A DNA stretch of 64,000 nt from Synechococcus sp. RS9916 (GTDB lineage: Bacteria; Cyanobacteriota; Cyanobacteriia; PCC-6307; Cyanobiaceae), in contig NZ_DS022299.1 in assembly GCF_000153825.1 (NCBI RefSeq), forward strand, positions 1,886,869 to 1,950,868, written 5' to 3'. Shown in pieces: positions 21,001 to 24,742 of the stretch; the first letter of the stretch is position 1; each line of letters opens with the position of its first letter. Under the pieces are notes generated by a model. That model was not told where the DNA came from, made no database searches, and saw nothing but the letters and a program-made list of their open reading frames with translations. The translations under genes and the position numbers were made by a program.

Positions 21001-23072
21001 CTATCAACGCCGGCACCGTCAACACGCTCACTGGTAATGAGGTTGAAATCAATTCGTGCTATGCATCAGCGGGCATCACTAATCTCTCCGATGCTGCACG
21101 CAGAATCACGCCAAGCGTAGCCATCAAGGCGGACACTTCGTTCCTTAATTCCGGAGAAACAGCAACAATTACTTTCATACTCTCTGAAGCATCAAACGAT
21201 TTCAGAGAGTCTTGCGCAACGATAGAAGGGGGCTCACTGTCAAATTTTTCAGGATCGGGCACCACTTACACTGCAACATTCACACCAACATCAAACAGCA
21301 AGAACGATGGAATCATTGCAGTCGCGTCGGGAACGTTTACTAATGCATTAGGCAATTTCAATTGTGACGGCGCAGACAGTGACAACACACTGAAGCTATC
21401 AATCAATACCATCCCAACAGAATCTGGGGCTAAAAAAGACCCAATTGCCAGCATAGATTCTGACAAAGATGGAGTCGCCGATGCAATTGAGGGCGAAATC
21501 GACCCTATTCGCAAATCACCCTGGGACCATAACGGCGATGGGATTGCGGACGCCGAGCAAAACGATGTTGCCACTTTCAACTCGTCCACAGGAAGAAAAG
21601 CAAGCCTCAGCCTGCACGACAACACACTGCTGGAAGGATTAACGAAACTAGGCGGATCCCTATTCTCACGCATTGCCCTCCGCTTTCAGGGAATCAAAAA
21701 CAAAGCTGAACGCGGTCTTGGAAAGAGCATCAAAGCCCTCAATGCACTGAACGCTAGCAACCACGAAGGAAAGCCTCAAACCTATAAACACTCCGTCCTC
21801 AACACGAGCGACCAAGTCAGTTTCCGACTCGTTCCAGAACTGATTGCTGAAGGAGAAGTTCCCAAACCCGATATCGCCAGGTACCAAGATCAGATCAATC
21901 AGCGCTTCAGCAACACTATTCACCGTATTGACCACCGATTCGATGACGCTAATACAAACTGGAATGCATTAGTCAAGCCGGACATCTCAGGCCAACTTCG
22001 TTTTTTTGGCTATGACCCCCTGACAGGGATTGGGGGCATTCTCAGGGACCACGATGGTGACGGAAAACCAGATGGCATCACCTTGTTCCTTAAAGACAAC
22101 GAGTACGGCGACCTCAACCCGGATCCCTTCATCATCGAAGATCCAATCGGAGCCGCGGAACTCAAGGATCCACCTAAGCTGGTGGCCTTATCAGATGGGC
22201 GAGGTCTAACCGTGGAAGGTCCAGCAGGCCTCGGCCTCTGGGTAAGACTCAAAGCCACTCATGCAAATGCGAGCTGGCAAAACAGTTTGCAACTGATCAG
22301 CAATCAACGCAACCACATTGGCTCAATTGGAGCCACTTCCCATAGCAGCAACCTAGGTCAGCAGGAGATTTATCTCCAAGTCGGCGAAGAACTACGATTC
22401 CAGCAATCCAGCAATAATCACGCACTCCATACCTCACCCTTGATCAAACTTGAACAGAACAGCGAGGAAACCTGGTCACTGCAGCTCGATGACGGAGCAG
22501 GATTGAACAACCAGGATCAAGACCACGACGATCTAGGTATCACAATCAGTGGTCATTTAACACCCGAAAATCTCAAAAACTACTTGCTGGCACGCTCACA
22601 GAACCATCTTCATGCCGGCGTTCTTAATGTCCAATCTTTGATCCAAGACACGGTCACCCTGAAAGTCGAGGCTAAAAGCGATTGCGCCAAAACGAATCGA
22701 CTTGCTTTTGTTCGATTCGATGACAACGTGGGCGTTTTGAGCATGAACGGCATCCGGGCCGATGGCAGCCAAGCCTTCCAAGCGATGGTGCGCCAATCGC
22801 TAATCGAGCCGAGTCAGGAGCAGATCGAACTCTCCGGAACCAGCTCAAGAACGGTTGAATGGACACTTCAGTCAGCTGACTACGGACTTTATGCGCCAGT
22901 GCTGATCACAAGTGATGGAACGGTACACACCGCCAGCAATCTTTCAGGCGCCCCATCAACTAGACATCTCAAGCTGCTAGGCATGAACTATTTTGGCTTT
23001 GAAGACACCCTGAATCGTGCCGGCAGTGACTGGGATTACAACGACCTGACCGTTCAAGTCTCCGTGCTCTGA
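1..23072 (+). CDS. Giant repetitive cell-surface-type protein, 5'-truncated by the window edge
   Basis: I read the frame starting at base 3 and find it open to the TGA at 23070-23072, giving 7,689 visible residues; the gene runs off the left edge. The first in-frame ATG is at 7356, in the middle of repeats, and is not a credible start. Order of parts: 55-residue repeats (to about 17635), seven FG-GAP_2-like units (17638-18831), more repeats (to about 21045), then a unique C-terminus with an Ig-like domain, calcium-binding DxDxDG-type loops, a choice-of-anchor-like segment and a DUF4114-like end (YFGFEDTLNRAGSDWDYNDL). I do not recognise the repeat family. Giant secreted surface proteins are known in marine Synechococcus (SwmB of WH8102, needed for swimming), but I cannot show homology to SwmB. 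Export to the cell surface is inferred. There are no RTX nonapeptides and no secretion genes nearby. Confidence 0.9.
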   Translation, partial: ASQLNTLDSHTSGAVNANTVTTLTGAAADLNTAYASSGISNLGNEAVTLSDTTLAVSVLNTLDGNTSGTVNANTVTTLTGAAADLNTAYASAGISNLGDEAVTLSDSTLAASVLNTLDGHTSGAINASSINTLTGSASDLITAFASSGISNLGNEAVSVSSGTASTSQANTLAAATSGVVTATLSDGDLSTLAGLTETGNAYTITITDTSVDAAALNTVDGKTTVAIDASNITTLTGAAADLSTAYASSGITGLDDENITLSDTTLAVSVLNTLDGNTSGTVNANTVTTLTGAAAEANTAYASAGISNLGNEAVTLSDTTLAVSVLNTLDGNTSGTVNANTVTTLTGAAADLNTAYASAGISNLGNEAVTLSDTTLAVSVLNTLDGNTSGTVNANTVTTLTGAAADLITAYASGGISNLGNEAVSVSSGTASTSQANTLAAATSGVVTATLSDGDLSTLAGLTETGNAYTITITDTSVDAAALNTLDGKTTVAINANNITTLTGAAADLNTAYAANGSSITGLGNEAATLSDTTLAVSVLNTLDGNTSGTVNANTVTTLTGTAADLNTAYDSAGISNLGNEAITLSDTTLAVSVLNTLDGNTSGTVNANTVTTLTGTAADLNTAYDSAGISNLGNEAITLSDTTLAVSVLNTLDGNTSGTVNASSINTLTGSASDLITAFASSGITNLGDEAVSVSSGTASSTQANTLAAATSGVVTATLSDGDLSTLAGLTEIGNAYSITITDTSVDAAALNTLDGKTTVAIDASDITTLTGSASDLITAYASGGISNLGNEAVSVSSGTASTSQANTLAAATSGVVTATLSDGDLSTLAGLTETGNAYTITITDTSVDAAALNTLDGKTTVAINASNITTLTGAAADLNTAYAANGSSITGLGNEAATLSDTTLAVSVLNTLDGNTSGTVNASNITTLTGAAADLNTAYDSSGISGLANEAVTLSDTTLAVSVLNTLDGNTSGTVNANTVTTLTGTAADLNTAYDSAGISNLGNEAITLSDTTLAVSVLNTLDGNTSGTVNASSINTLTGAAADLNTAYASAGISGLANEAVTLSDTTLAVSVLNTLDGNTSGTVNASNITTLTGAAAEANTAYASAGISNLGNEAVTLSDTTLAVSVLNTLDGNTSGTVNANTVTTLTGTAADLNTAYDSAGISNLGNEAVTLSDTTLAVSVLNTLDGNTSGTVNANTVTTLTGAAADLITAYASGGISNLGDEAVTLSDTSLAVSVLNSLDGNTSGTVNANTVTTLTGAAADLNTAYASGGINGLGNEAATLSDTTLAVSVLNTLDGHTSGTVNASSITTLTGAAADLNTAYDSSGISGLANEAVTLSDTTLAVSVLITLDGNTSGTVNANTVTTLTGSASDLITAYASGGISNLGNEAVSVSSGTASTSQANTLAAATSGVVTATLSDGDLSTLAGLTETGNAYTITITDTSVDAAALNTLDGKTTVAINASNITTLTGAAADLNTAYASSGISNLGNEAVTLSDTTLAASVLNTLDGNTSGTVNANTVTTLTGAAADLITAFASSGISNLGDEAVSVSSGNASTSQANTLAAATSGVVTATLSDGDLSTLAGLTETGNAYTITITDTSVDAAALNTLDSKTTVAINASNITTLTGAAEDLNTAYAANGSSITGLGNEAATLSDTTLAVSVLNTLDGNTSGTVNANTVTTLTGSASDLITAYASGGISNLGNEAVSVSSGTASTSQANTLAAATSGVVTATLSDGDLSTLAGLTETGNAYTITITDTSVDAAALNTLDGKTTVAINANNITTLTGAAADLNTAYAANGSSITGLGNEAATLSDTTLAVSVLNTLDGHTSGTVNASNITTLTGAAADLNTAYDSSGISGLANEAVTLSDTTLAVSVLNTLDGNTSGTVNANTVTTLTGTAADLNTAYDSAGISNLGNEAITLSDTTLAVSVLNTLDGNTSGTVNASSINTLTGAAADLNTAYASAGISGLANEAVTLSDTTLAVSVLNTLDGNTSGTVNANTVTTLTGTAADLNTAYDSAGISNLGNEAITLSDTTLAVSVLNTLDGNTSGTVNANTVTTLTGAAADLNTAYASAGISNLGNEAVTLSDTTLAVSVLNTLDGNTSGTVNANTVTTLTGAAADLITAYASGGISNLGNEAVSVSSGTASTSQANTLAAATSGVVTATLSDGDLSTLAGLTETGNAYTITITDTSVDAAALNTLDGKTTVAINANNITTLTGAAADLNTAYAANGSSITGLGNEAATLSDTTLAVSVLNTLDGNTSGIVNASNITTLTSDDYDSLNTAYTSANGGAITGLGDEAISVSGRIRVSEANTLNGHTTGVITATITNSDGTGNLDISSALNLNGTENAYSIRIKEQTVSTSDLLAVDAITTTTVNAQNIRTLEGTYTEVIDSYAAETAGRISGLGSNCNFNISGAITVAEANTLSALITNNNRRLTATISDGDMATLAGISESDHNLTITITDTSVDAAALNTLDGKTDTAIDAGNITTLTGAAADLNTAYASSGISNLGNEAVTLSDTTLAVSVLNTLDGNTSGTVNANTVTTLTGAAADLNTAYASAGISNLGDEAVTLSDSTLAASVLNTLDGHTSGAINASSINTLTGSASDLITAFASSGISNLGNEAVSVSSGTASTSQANTLAAATSGVVTATLSDGDLSTLAGLTETGNAYTITITDTSVDAAALNTVDGKTTVAIDASNITTLTGAAADLSTAYASSGITGLDDENITLSDTTLAVSVLNTLDGNTSGTVNANTVTTLTGAAAEANTAYASAGISNLGNEAVTLSDTTLAVSVLNTLDGNTSGTVNANTVTTLTGAAADLNTAYASAGISNLGNEAVTLSDTTLAVSVLNTLDGNTSGTVNANTVTTLTGAAADLITAYASGGISNLGNEAVSVSSGTASTSQANTLAAATSGVVTATLSDGDLSTLAGLTETGNAYTITITDTSVDAAALNTLDGKTTVAINANNITTLTGAAADLNTAYAANGSSITGLGNEAATLSDTTLAVSVLNTLDGNTSGTVNANTVTTLTGTAADLNTAYDSAGISNLGNEAITLSDTTLAVSVLNTLDGNTSGTVNANTVTTLTGTAADLNTAYDSAGISNLGNEAITLSDTTLAVSVLNTLDGNTSGTVNASSINTLTGAAADLNTAYASSGITGLDDENITLSDTTLAVSVLNTLDGNTSGTVNASNITTLTGAAAEANTAYASAGISNLGNEAVTLSDTTLAVSVLNTLDGNTSGTVNANTVTTLTGAAADLNTAYDSSGISGLANEAVTLSDTTLAVSVLNTLDGNTSGTVNANTVTTLTGAAADLITAYASGGISNLGNEAVSVSSGTASTSQANTLAAATSGVVTATLSDGDLSTLAGLTETGNAYTITITDTSVDAAALNTLDGKTTVAINANNITTLTGAAADLNTAYAANGSSITGLGNEAATLSDTTLAVSVLNTLDGHTSGTVNASNITTLTGAAADLNTAYDSSGISGLANEAVTLSDTTLAVSVLNTLDGNTSGTVNANTVTTLTGTAADLNTAYDSAGISNLGNEAITLSDTTLAVSVLNTLDGNTSGTVNASSINTLTGAAADLNTAYASAGISGLANEAVTLSDTTLAVSVLNTLDGNTSGTVNASNITTLTGSASDLITAYASGGISNLGNEAVSVSSGTASTSQANTLAAATSGVVTATLSDGDLSTLAGLTETGNAYTITITDTSVDAAALNTLDGKTTVAINASNITTLTGAAADLNTAYAANGSSITGLGNEAATLSDTTLAVSVLNTLDGNTSGTVNASNITTLTGAAADLNTAYDSSGISGLANEAVTLSDTTLAVSVLITLDGNTKGTVNASNITTLTGAAADLNTAYASGGISNLGNEAVTLSDTTLAVSVLNTLDGNTSGTVNANTVTTLTGAAADLNTAYDSAGISNLGDEAATLSDTTLAVSVLNTLDGHTSGAINASNITTLTGAAADLNTAYDSSGISGLANEAVTLSDTTLAASVLNTLDGHTSGTVNASSIYTLTGSAADLITAYSSGGITGLGNEAVNVSSGTASTSQATTLAAATSGIVTVTITDGDLTTLDGLTETNNAYSITITDASVDAAALNALDGKTTVTVDASSVTTLTGTAAEANTAYASSGISGLANEAVTLSDTTLAVAVLNTLDGNTSGTIDASNIATLTGSASDLITAYTSGGITGLANEAVTLTDTTLAVSVLNTLDGHTSGTIDAGTVTTLTGAAADLNTAYDSAGISNLGNEAVTLSDSTLAVSVLNTLDGNTSGTVNASNITTLTGAAADLNTAYDSSGISGLANEAVTLSDTTLAVSVLNTLDGNTSGTVNANTVTTLTGTAADLNTAYDSSGISGLANEAVTLSDTTLAVSVLNTLDGNTSGTVNANTVTTLTGAAADLNTTYASGGISNLGNEAVTLSDTTLAVSVLNTLDGNTSGTVNANTVTTLTGTAADLNTAYDSGGISNLGNEAVTLSDTTLAVSVLNTLDGNTSGTVNANTVTTLTGTAADLNTAYASAGISNLGNEAVTLSDTTLAVSVLNTLDGNTSGTVNANTVTTLTGAAAEANTAYASAGISNLGNEAVTLSDTTLAVSVLNTLDGNTSGTVNANTVTTLTGAAADLNTAYASAGISNLGNEAVTLSDSTLAASVLNTLDGHTSGAINASSINTLTGSASDLITAFASSGISNLGNEAVSVSSGTASTSQANTLAAATSGVVTATLSDGDLSTLAGLTETGNAYTITITDASVDAAALNTLDGKTTVAINANNITTLTGAAADLNTAYASAGISNLGNEAVTLSDTTLAVSVLNTLDGNTSGTVNANTVTTLTGAAAEANTAYASAGISNLGNEAVTLSDTTLAVSVLNTLDGNTSGTVNANTVTTLTGTAADLNTAYDSAGISNLGNEAITLSDTTLAVSVLNTLDGNTSGTVNANTVTTLTGAAADLNTAYASAGISNLGNEAVTLSDTTLAVSVLNTLDGNTSGTVNANTVTTLTGAAADLITAYASGGISNLGNEAVSVSSGTASTSQANTLAAATSGVVTATLSDGDLSTLAGLTETGNAYTITITDTSVDAAALNTLDGKTTVAINANNITTLTGAAADLNTAYAANGSSITGLGNEAATLSDTTLAVSVLNTLDGNTSGIVNANTVTTLTGAAADLNTAFDSAGISNLGNEAATLSDTTLAVSVLNTLDGNTSGTVNANTVTTLTGSASDLITAYASGGISNLGDEAVSVSSGTASTSQANTLAAATSGVVTATISDGDLATLAGLTETGNAYTITITDTSVDAAALNTLDGKTTVAINAANITTLTGAAADLNTAYSANGSSLTGLGNEAATLSDTTLAVSVLNTLDGNTSGTVNASNITTLTGEAADLNTAYDSASISGLANEAVTLSDTTLAASVLNTLDGHTSGTIDASNITTLTGSTADLITAYASLTITGLGNEAITVNSGNPSTSQANTLAAATSGVVTATLSDGDLSTLAGLTETGNAYTITITDTRVNADELNALNDKTTTSINGSNITQIAGAVDDIATTYTAGGITGLGDEEVIFTFANINADSLNAIDAANSRIINASGVAALTGAAADLNTAYASSGISGLGDEPVTLTDTSLSASVLNTLDGNTSGTVDAGTVTTLTGAAADLNTAYGSSGISNLGDEAVTLSDTTLAVSVLNTLDGNTSGTVNAGTVSTLTGAAADINTAYGSSGISNLDNEAVTLSDTTLTAAVLNTLDGNTSGTVNAGSVSTLSGAAADINTAYASSGISNLGNEAVTLTDTSLSASVLNTLDGNTSGSVNANSVTTLSGTAADLNTAYDSSGISNLGDEAVTLTDTSLAVSVLNTLDGNTSGSVNANSINTLSGTAADLNTAYDSSGISGLGNEAVTIADTSLAGSVSFTQLGPDIDGEAASDYSGRHVSLSSDGSVVAIGAHGNDGNGSSSGHTRIYKWDGSSWNQRGSDIDGEATSDLSGFSVSLSSDGSIVAIGAYANDGNGYQSGHTRIYKWDGSSWNQRGSDIDGEATSDNSGISVSLSSDGSTVAIGAYLNDGNGSNSGHTRIYNWDGSSWNQRGSDINGEASSDYSGRRVSLSSDGSIIAIGAYGNDGNGSNSGHTRIYKWDGSSWNQRGSDIDGEASSDNSGYSVSLSSDGSIVAIGAPGNDGNGSSSGHTRIYKWDGSSWNQRGSDIDGEATSDYSGRRVSLSSDGSIVAIGAYANDGNGSNSGHTRIYQWNSASSSWNQRGSDIDGEAASDLSGLGVSLSSDGSTVAIGALYNDGSAGNAGHVRVFDLGNQITLAASVLNTLDGNTSGTIDASNIATLTGAAAELNTAYASSGISNLGDEAVTLTDTSLAASVLNTLDGNTSGTIDASNITTLTGAAADLNTAYGSSGISNLGDEAVTLTDTSLAASVLNTLDGNSSGTVNAGTVTTLSGAAADLNTAYGSSGISNLGDEAVTLTDTSLSASVLNTLDGNTSGTVNAGTVNTLTGAAADLNTAYASSGISGLGNENLFLTSTTVEASVLNNLDSNTTGAVYAFPVNTLTGTAAGLNTAYNSSGIAGLGNEAVTIDSGSATTAQANALAAATTGVVTATISEGDLATLSGINETNNAYSITVTDTSIGASALNTLDATTTVAINGANITALTGTAAELNTAYASSGISNLGNEAVTLSDTSLAASVLNTLDGHTSGTVNANTVNSLSGTAADLNTAYASSGISNLGNEAITLSDTSLTASILNTLDGNTSGTINAGTVNTLTGAAAELNTAYASSGISNLGNEAVTLTDTTLAASVLNTLDGNTSGTINAGTVNTLTGAAADLNTAYASSGISNLGNEAVTLTDTTLAASVLNTLEGNTSGTVNASSVNTLTGSAADLNTSYTSSGISNLGNEAITLTDTSLTASVLNTLDGHTSGTVNANTVNTLSGTAADLNTAYASSGISNVGNEAITLTDTSLTASILNTLDGNTSGTINADTVNTLTGAAAELNTAYASSGISNLGNEAVTLTDTTLAASVLNTLDGNTSGTINAGTVNTLTGNEVEINSCYASAGITNLSDAARRITPSVAIKADTSFLNSGETATITFILSEASNDFRESCATIEGGSLSNFSGSGTTYTATFTPTSNSKNDGIIAVASGTFTNALGNFNCDGADSDNTLKLSINTIPTESGAKKDPIASIDSDKDGVADAIEGEIDPIRKSPWDHNGDGIADAEQNDVATFNSSTGRKASLSLHDNTLLEGLTKLGGSLFSRIALRFQGIKNKAERGLGKSIKALNALNASNHEGKPQTYKHSVLNTSDQVSFRLVPELIAEGEVPKPDIARYQDQINQRFSNTIHRIDHRFDDANTNWNALVKPDISGQLRFFGYDPLTGIGGILRDHDGDGKPDGITLFLKDNEYGDLNPDPFIIEDPIGAAELKDPPKLVALSDGRGLTVEGPAGLGLWVRLKATHANASWQNSLQLISNQRNHIGSIGATSHSSNLGQQEIYLQVGEELRFQQSSNNHALHTSPLIKLEQNSEETWSLQLDDGAGLNNQDQDHDDLGITISGHLTPENLKNYLLARSQNHLHAGVLNVQSLIQDTVTLKVEAKSDCAKTNRLAFVRFDDNVGVLSMNGIRADGSQAFQAMVRQSLIEPSQEQIELSGTSSRTVEWTLQSADYGLYAPVLITSDGTVHTASNLSGAPSTRHLKLLGMNYFGFEDTLNRAGSDWDYNDLTVQVSVL
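3..6835 (+). repeat. 165-bp tandem repeat array, first block
   Basis: In-frame repeats of 55 residues with a consensus running TLTGAAADLNTAYASSGISN, then LGNEAVTLSD, TTLAVSVLNTLDGNTSG, TVNANTVT. About 40 units fit here, estimated from length over period. A variant pair of 51-residue units (SVSSGTASTSQANTL... and TLSDGDLSTLAGLTETGN...) and a 57-residue variant (AANGSSITGLGNEAATL) recur every few units, giving a higher-order pattern. Units are almost identical at DNA level, including synonymous positions, which implies recent amplification or gene conversion. Confidence 0.95.
61..2015 (+). repeat. Long exact direct duplication, copy 1
   Basis: This stretch of about 1,955 bp matches 7486-9440 at every position I compared, at a constant offset of 7,425 bp. 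The match breaks at base 60/7485 (g versus a) and at 2016/9441 (a versus g). The offset is a multiple of three, so the frame is kept. Confidence 0.85.
6836..7485 (+). repeat. Diverged, AT-richer island inside the repeat array
   Basis: The frame stays open, but the repeat is strongly degenerate (LTSDDYDSLNTAYTSANGGA, VSGRIRVSEANTLNGHTTG, SDLLAVDAITTTTVNAQNI). It carries residues the consensus lacks, such as Arg, Lys and Cys, and uses A/T-ending codons. Homogenised repeats resume at 7486. It looks like an old unit set that escaped homogenisation. Confidence 0.8.
7486..9440 (+). repeat. Long exact direct duplication, copy 2
   Basis: Second copy of the block at 61-2015, at an offset of 7,425 bp (2,475 codons). 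The left boundary falls exactly where the diverged island ends. This suggests a block duplication or conversion tract laid down against the island. Confidence 0.85.
7486..16455 (+). repeat. 165-bp tandem repeat array, main block
   Basis: About 54 units by length. Same 55-residue consensus and same 51- and 57-residue variants as the first block. It contains a further long match: 14525-15420 equals 5927-6822 (offset 8,598 bp). From about 12,000 onward the units vary more (TVDASSVTTLTGTAAEANTA, TIDASNIATLTGSASDL), so homogenisation weakens towards the 3' side. Confidence 0.93.
16456..16730 (+). repeat. Second diverged island in the array
   Basis: Degenerate units with an AT-richer codon pattern: TDTRVNADELNALNDKTTT, ITQIAGAVDDIATTYTAGGI, VIFTFANINADSLNAIDAAN. 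The frame is intact. Regular units start again with the TGAAADLNTAYASSGISGLG unit near 16718. Confidence 0.75.
16731..17637 (+). repeat. Repeat units just before the propeller
   Basis: Five to six units of the 55-residue repeat with their own sub-consensus (DAGTVTTLTG, LTDTSLSASVLNTLDG, NANSVTTLSG). The last unit ends VTIADTSLAGSV and runs directly into the first propeller unit without a linker. Confidence 0.85.
17638..18831 (+). repeat. Seven FG-GAP_2-like units, predicted seven-bladed beta-propeller
   Basis: Exactly seven units with the pattern VSLSSDGSxVAIGA, NDGNGxxSGHTRIY, WDGSSWNQRGSDIDGEA. The period is 168 bp: the GATATC-centred motif sits at about 17832, 18000, 18168, 18336 and 18504, then 18678 after a two-codon insertion (NSASSS). 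The middle units are nearly identical at DNA level; the seventh is shorter and ends HVRVFDLGNQ. The pattern fits the FG-GAP_2 family, which builds integrin-alpha-like propellers. The fold is inferred. Confidence 0.85.
18832..21045 (+). repeat. Tandem repeats after the propeller
   Basis: About 13 units of the 55-residue repeat, closest to the sub-consensus found just before the propeller (DASNITTLTGAAADLNTAYG, NAGTVNTLTG). A third diverged stretch lies at about 19456-19880 (NENLFLTSTTVEASVLNNLD, AVYAFPVNTLTGTAAGLNTA). The array ends with TLTGNEVEINSCYASAGITN, where the pattern fades into the C-terminal domains. Confidence 0.85.
21046..23072 (+). other. Unique C-terminal module of the first giant protein
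   Basis: About 670 residues without the tandem repeat. In order: a bacterial Ig-like domain at about 21100-21420 (SGSGTTYTATFTPTSNS, VASGTFTNALGN); calcium-binding loops at about 21455-21575 (DSDKDGVADAIEGE, DHNGDGIADAEQ); a basic, possibly helical stretch (FQGIKNKAERGLGKSIKALN); a choice-of-anchor-U-like segment at about 21990-22140 (DHDGDGKPDGITLFLKDNEY); and a DUF4114-like end at about 22660-23069 (FVRFDDNVGVL, YAPVLITSDGTV, GFEDTLNRAGSDWDYNDL). Such C-termini are typical of bacterial extracellular proteins. Domain names rest on motif recognition only. Confidence 0.7.
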
Positions 23073-23126
23073 ATCCGTGGGTCTGACAACCCGCAACAGG
23101 AGAGAATAAAGCCATAAGCACCCCTT

Positions 23127-23480
23127 GGAGTGAGCGTTATCCCGACTAGAACAACCAATAAAATGGGCAATCTGATCAGCAGAAAATCAGGCAGCTTATC
23201 CACATTCACCGTGTTTCTCAATGCACAAACCAGAACAGCAGTGGCCGCTTTCATCACTGGCAACGATCCAACCGAAGGGGCTCTCTAAGCAACGACCCCC
23301 TCACTTTCAATCCAAATAACTAAAATATTCCTCAAACCGTAACGGTGCCTGGCTTAATCGATGATCTCGTCGATGGTGACATCCGAACCACATTGACTGC
23401 CAGCACTTCCAACACCGGCGGCTGGCTACACAGGCAATGAAACTGCAACAGTCAATATCCTCAACCAAGATGTCACCCCA
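23127..23480 (+). pseudogene. Decayed copy of a 117-residue giant-protein repeat
   Basis: Reading three frames in turn recovers one almost complete repeat unit of the type found in the downstream giant gene. VSVIPTRTTNKMGNLISRKS and STFTVFLNAQTRTAV match TIAQTGTTDGSGNLLTTEAG and STFTVVLNAKPTADV. LTF..NN*NIPQTVTVPG matches LTFTTSNWNTAQTITVTG, with TAA where the intact units have TGG. DDLVDGDIRTTLTASTSNTG matches DDSLDDGDITTTLTATASNTG, and YTGNETATVNI matches YAGNETATTTV. At least two frameshifts and several stops make it non-coding. It lies 54 bp after the first giant gene and about 65 bp before the dnaB fragment. Confidence 0.8.
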
Positions 23481-23545
23481 ACGCTCCTTAAATACAGCAG
23501 AGAAAATAATCACTTTACGGTCTCGGGAACTGACGGCAGTAGGAC

Positions 23546-24520
23546 GTGAGCTCGGGCAATGAAGTGATCCAGCTGGGCTTTGACCAGAGCCTGCCGATGG
23601 AACAGGTGCTGGACAAGGCCGAGCAAACGATCTTCGCCATCAGCCAGGAGAAACCCACCAAAGGGCTCACCCCCACAGCGGAGATCCTCACCAGCACCTT
23701 CAACGAGATCGAAAGCCGCTCTCTGGGCACATCGGTCGCGGGCATTCCGGTGAACTTCTACGACCTGGATGCGATGACCCAGGGCCTGCAACGCAGCGAC
23801 CTGATCATCGTGGCCGGACGCCCGGCCATGGGGAAAACCTCGATCGTGCTCAACCTGGCCAAGAACGTGGCCCAACTCCACGACCTGCCGGTGTGCGTGT
23901 TCTCGCTGGAGATGAGCAAAGAGCAGCTCACCTACAGGCTGCTGTCGATGGAAGTGGGCATTGAAGCCGGCCGTCTGCGTACCGGCCGCTTGCAACAGGA
24001 GGAATGGCCGCTGCTCGGCCAGGGCATCAACACCCTGGGGCAACTACCGATCTACATCGACGACAAACCCAACTCCGGCGTGCTGGAGATGCGTTCCCTC
24101 TGCCGGCGCCTGATGGCGGAACAGGGCAAAGAACTAGGCCTGGTGGTGATCGACTACCTACAGCTGATGGAGGGGTCGAGCCCTGACAACCGTGTGCAGG
24201 AAATTTCGCGAATCACCCGCGCCCTCAAACAGATGGCCCGCGAACTGAACGTGCCGGTGATCGCCCTCTCCCAGCTCAGCCGTGGCGTGGAGTCACGCAC
24301 CAACAAACGCCCGATGTTGAGCGACCTGCGGGAATCGGGCTCAATCGAGCAGGACGCCGACCTGGTGCTGATGATCTACCGCGACGAGTACTACAACCCG
24401 GAAACACCCGATCGGGGCATCACCGAAGTGATCGTGACCAAGCACCGCAACGGCCCGGTCGGCACTGTGAAACTGCTGTTTGAGCCGCAGTTCACCCGCT
24501 TCCGGAACCTGGCGGCCTAA
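23546..24520 (+). CDS. dnaB: Replicative DNA helicase DnaB, N-terminally truncated
   Basis: 324 residues that match the C-terminal RecA-like ATPase domain and the linker of DnaB, the ring helicase of the replication fork. Walker A is GRPAMGKT (residues 91-98), Walker B is LVVIDYLQL (199-207), and later motifs include SQLSRGVESR and SDLRESGSIEQDADLVLMIY. Full-length DnaB is about 450-470 residues; the N-terminal domain of about 145 residues is missing. The frame opens at a GTG (VSSGNEVIQLGFDQ), which in full-length homologues is an internal position, and an in-frame TAG lies two codons upstream. No convincing ribosome site precedes it. The region upstream is repeat pseudogene, so this is a breakpoint product. 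The rest of the frame is undamaged. Either it is a recent partial duplicate and a full dnaB lies elsewhere, or the shortened protein still functions; the first is far more likely. Confidence 0.85.
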   Translation: MSSGNEVIQLGFDQSLPMEQVLDKAEQTIFAISQEKPTKGLTPTAEILTSTFNEIESRSLGTSVAGIPVNFYDLDAMTQGLQRSDLIIVAGRPAMGKTSIVLNLAKNVAQLHDLPVCVFSLEMSKEQLTYRLLSMEVGIEAGRLRTGRLQQEEWPLLGQGINTLGQLPIYIDDKPNSGVLEMRSLCRRLMAEQGKELGLVVIDYLQLMEGSSPDNRVQEISRITRALKQMARELNVPVIALSQLSRGVESRTNKRPMLSDLRESGSIEQDADLVLMIYRDEYYNPETPDRGITEVIVTKHRNGPVGTVKLLFEPQFTRFRNLAA

Positions 24521-24742
24521 AAGGCATTCAGGAGATCGGAAAGCACCTCGGAGTTCAAAGCCATTCACAAACCGCTAAGCAAGGCCTTCTGCGAGGAGCC
24601 TCAACACACCCTCCAAGGCAACGACCCTCCAAATCCCGAACAAGCCAAACCTCAGCCAAATAGCCATTGCCCACAATCAGGGGGTACAAATGTGCGAGAA
24701 GGGTTAAAAGCCGACAAAATAATGCTGAGAATCTGCTGAGAG

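Noticed and set aside
7356-23072. ATG at 7356 as the start of the first giant protein
   Set aside because: The same repeat frame is open for more than 7.3 kb before it; it is just the first internal Met codon.
23546-24520. dnaB split by an intein
   Set aside because: Known DnaB inteins sit inside the ATPase domain, which is continuous here; the missing part is the N-terminal domain and the upstream DNA is repeat remnant.
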